A stretch of 9,040 bases of DNA from an uncultured Nitrospira sp. (lineage in GTDB: Bacteria; Nitrospirota; Nitrospiria; Nitrospirales; UBA8639): positions 8,377 through 17,416 of the forward strand of contig CABVRQ010000028.1 in NCBI GenBank assembly GCA_902500695.1. The letters run 5' to 3'. A program made the translations under genes and the position numbers. The notes beneath the pieces were generated by a model. That model saw only the letters and a program-made list of their open reading frames with translations. It did no database searches and had not been told where the DNA came from. This document shows, piece by piece, positions 7,482-9,040 of the stretch (positions within the stretch are counted from its first letter, which is position 1; each line of letters begins with the position of its first letter).

Positions 7482-7536
7482 CGCCCGGGCATCAAAAGGA
7501 ATTGTTCATCCCCTTCATTGACTCACCCGGGCGTTA
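7479..7536 (+). terminator. Long hairpin starting at the stop codon of the ACT-GlnE gene
   Basis: A perfect 11-base inverted repeat, TAACGCCCGGG (7479-7489) and CCCGGGCGTTA (7526-7536), encloses a 36-base loop that itself has a short AAGG/CCTT pairing. The first arm includes the TAA stop codon. No T-run follows on either strand, so this is an intrinsic-like or Rho-assisted terminator or a 3'-end stabiliser rather than a textbook terminator. Confidence 0.5.
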
Positions 7537-7548
7537 GAAGAACCGTAT

Positions 7549-7576
7549 GCCTTCCCCACAGGAACGCGGGGAAGGC
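7549..7576 (-). terminator. glnA terminator hairpin
   Basis: A perfect 9-base stem, GCCTTCCCC (7549-7557) with GGGGAAGGC (7568-7576), and a 10-base loop lie 14 bases past the glnA stop on the minus strand. Downstream on that strand comes a mildly T-rich stretch (GGTTCTTCTAA). It is the likely glnA terminator and may also stop messages from the convergent fusion gene. Confidence 0.6.
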
Positions 7577-7589
7577 CACTTTTCAGCGA

Positions 7590-8999
7590 TTAGCAATCAT
7601 AGTACATGAAATATTCATACGGGTGTGGCCTGACTCGAATCGCATCGATTTCATTGGTCCGTTTATGGGCAATCCAGGCTTCAAGCAGGTCCTCGGAAAA
7701 CACTCCGCCTTTCAAGAGAAATTCATGGTCATCCTCAAGAGCCTTTAAGGCCTGTTCCAGACTCGACGGCAATGAGGGAATATTTCCTAATTCCTCCGGC
7801 TCTAAGTCATAGAGATTTTTATCCATGGCTTCGCCCGGATGAATTTTATTTTGAATCCCGTCTAATCCGGCCATGAGCATGGCACTGAAGGCCAAATACG
7901 GATTACACGAGGGATCAGGGAATCGGACCTCAATGCGTTTGGCCTTGGGACTTGGCGAATACATGGGAATCCGGATGCCCGCCGATCGATTCCGGCTGGA
8001 ATAGGCCAGCAACACCGGTGCTTCAAAACCAGGGGTCAGCCGTTTGTAGGAATTCGTGATCGGGTTGGTGAGCGCGGCTAACGCCGGACCATGCTTGAGG
8101 ATCCCGCCGATATAGTACAAGCACATCTGCGAGACACCCGCATATTCCTTTCCGGCAAACAATGGCTTCCCGTCTTTCCAGATACTCTGATGGGTATGCA
8201 TCCCGGTGCCATTATCTCCATAGAGCGGCTTGGGCATGAAGGTCACGGTTTTGTTATGCCGACGCGCGACATTGCGCACAATATATTTGTACATCATCAT
8301 CTGATCGGCCATCTTGACCATGGTATCGAATCGGAGATCGATTTCGGCCTGGCCACCTGTGGCCACTTCATGATGATGTTTCTCCACCTTAATCCCGGCT
8401 TTTTCCATTTCCCGGCACATCTCCGACCGGATATCCTGTTGCGAATCGACAGGGGCCACGGGAAAATATCCCTCCTTATGGCGGGGGCGAGACCCGAGGT
8501 TCTCTCCGTCTTTTCCGGAATTCCAGATGCCCTCTTCCGAGTCGACGAAGTAGTAACCGGAGTGACTGTTTTGATCGAACGAGACATGGTCAAAAATAAA
8601 GAATTCGGCTTCAGGTCCCCAATAGGAAACATCCCCGATTTTGGTGCTCTTGAGATATTGTTCCGCGCGAAGGGCCACACCGCGGGGATCCCGCTCGTAG
8701 ACGGTTCGGGTAATGGGATCTTGCACGTCCCCCACAATGCTTAACGTCGGAATCTCCATGAAGGGATCCATGCAGGCGGTATTCGGATCAGGGACGATCA
8801 ACATGTCACTATTTTGGATCGCACGCCACCCCCGCATTGACGATCCATCGAATCCCGAGCCTTCTTTAAATAAATCCAACGTTAATTCTGAGGTCGGAAT
8901 CGAAAAATGCTGCCAGGTACCCAGGAGGTCGACAAACTTGACGTCGACCATTTCCACCTTGTTCTTTTTCGCAAAATCCAACACTTCTTTCGCGGTCAT
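7590..8999 (-). CDS. glnA: Glutamine synthetase, type I-beta (adenylylation-regulated)
   Basis: GlnA makes glutamine from glutamate, ammonia and ATP and is the main entry of ammonia into metabolism; type I enzymes are cytoplasmic dodecamers. The 469 residues match E. coli GlnA in length. Seen: latch loop region GFDGSSMRGW (49-58, with DGSSMRGW matching the family signature); metal and glutamate ligands in YWGPEAEFF (E130, E132) and GGQAEID (E219); ATP-site MHTHQS around H268; RNRSAGIRIP (336-345) including R338; and RIEVRFPDP (355-363). KNLYDLEPEE places Tyr397 in the adenylylation loop, the residue GlnE modifies, so this is the regulated I-beta class. The start ATG 8999 is fixed by a strong AAGGAGGT 5 bases upstream. 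It is convergent with the ACT-GlnE fusion, about 100 bases away. Nothing looks truncated or unusual. Enzyme identity is certain; control by the neighbouring GlnE-type proteins is inferred from Tyr397 and gene proximity. Confidence 0.98.
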   Translation of the reverse strand: MTAKEVLDFAKKNKVEMVDVKFVDLLGTWQHFSIPTSELTLDLFKEGSGFDGSSMRGWRAIQNSDMLIVPDPNTACMDPFMEIPTLSIVGDVQDPITRTVYERDPRGVALRAEQYLKSTKIGDVSYWGPEAEFFIFDHVSFDQNSHSGYYFVDSEEGIWNSGKDGENLGSRPRHKEGYFPVAPVDSQQDIRSEMCREMEKAGIKVEKHHHEVATGGQAEIDLRFDTMVKMADQMMMYKYIVRNVARRHNKTVTFMPKPLYGDNGTGMHTHQSIWKDGKPLFAGKEYAGVSQMCLYYIGGILKHGPALAALTNPITNSYKRLTPGFEAPVLLAYSSRNRSAGIRIPMYSPSPKAKRIEVRFPDPSCNPYLAFSAMLMAGLDGIQNKIHPGEAMDKNLYDLEPEELGNIPSLPSSLEQALKALEDDHEFLLKGGVFSEDLLEAWIAHKRTNEIDAIRVRPHPYEYFMYYDC

Positions 9000-9004
9000 T
9001 CAAT

Positions 9005-9012
9005 ACCTCCTT
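9005..9012 (-). promoter_or_regulatory. glnA ribosome binding site
   Basis: AAGGAGGT on the minus strand, 5 bases before the glnA ATG, is a near-perfect complement to the 16S rRNA 3' end. It contrasts with the two divergent GlnE-type genes, which show no such site, and predicts much stronger translation of the enzyme than of its modifiers. Confidence 0.85.
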
Positions 9013-9026
9013 CGCAAGCACATCTG

Positions 9027-9032
9027 TTTATA
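9027..9032 (-). promoter_or_regulatory. Possible glnA -10 box
   Basis: TATAAA on the minus strand, five of six matches to the -10 consensus, lies about 28 bases before the glnA ATG. That would give a short leader of about 20 bases containing the ribosome binding site. The -35 region would lie beyond the right edge of the window and cannot be judged. No sigma-54 GG-N10-GC pattern is visible in the short stretch available. Confidence 0.25.
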
Positions 9033-9040
9033 AAAGTAAT

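Noticed and set aside
8091..8744. 217-residue open frame on the plus strand inside glnA
   Set aside because: It is the complement of conserved glnA coding sequence, with no protein motif of its own; it reflects codon bias in the real gene.
9000..9040. Sigma-54 promoter for glnA
   Set aside because: No GG and GC pair with the required 10-base spacing is visible in the 41 bases available; a site further upstream cannot be excluded.

Overview
The window looks like a piece of a Gram-negative-type bacterial chromosome of moderate GC, dominated by core genes. I see no mobile elements, tRNA, rRNA or CRISPR. Protein style (a class I-beta glutamine synthetase with an adenylylation tyrosine, a ClpB chaperone, GlnE-type enzymes) suggests a Nitrospirota/Nitrospira-like or deltaproteobacterial-grade organism. 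That assignment is an impression from the sequence, not a search result.

Layout, left to right. (1) Bases 1-663, plus strand: the C-terminal part of a multi-pass membrane protein of unknown function. Its frame is open to the left edge, so it is probably partial. (2) 744-3344, minus: clpB, a complete two-ATPase disaggregase. It is convergent with gene 1, with a hairpin between them. (3) 3530-5164, minus: a 544-residue protein equal to the N-terminal (deadenylylase-like) half of GlnE. (4) 5235-7481, plus: a divergently transcribed 748-residue protein. It joins a GlnD-like tandem of ACT domains to a second GlnE-type nucleotidyltransferase half. (5) 7590-8999, minus: glnA, glutamine synthetase, with Tyr397 in the adenylylation loop. 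It is convergent with gene 4, with two strong hairpins between them. Non-coding gaps are all shorter than 200 bases.

The three genes on the right form a nitrogen-control cluster. In enterobacteria, one ~946-residue GlnE carries both the deadenylylating and adenylylating halves and is told the nitrogen state by PII proteins, which GlnD modifies. Here the two GlnE halves are separate proteins on opposite strands. Their back-to-back promoters overlap in the -35 region, and one half carries the kind of glutamine-sensing ACT pair normally found at the end of GlnD. Their expected target, GlnA, is next door. The inference is a rewired glutamine synthetase modification system in which an adenylyltransferase half may sense glutamine directly. 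This is the most interesting part of the window. No glnB or glnD is visible here, but the window is too short to say they are absent from the genome.
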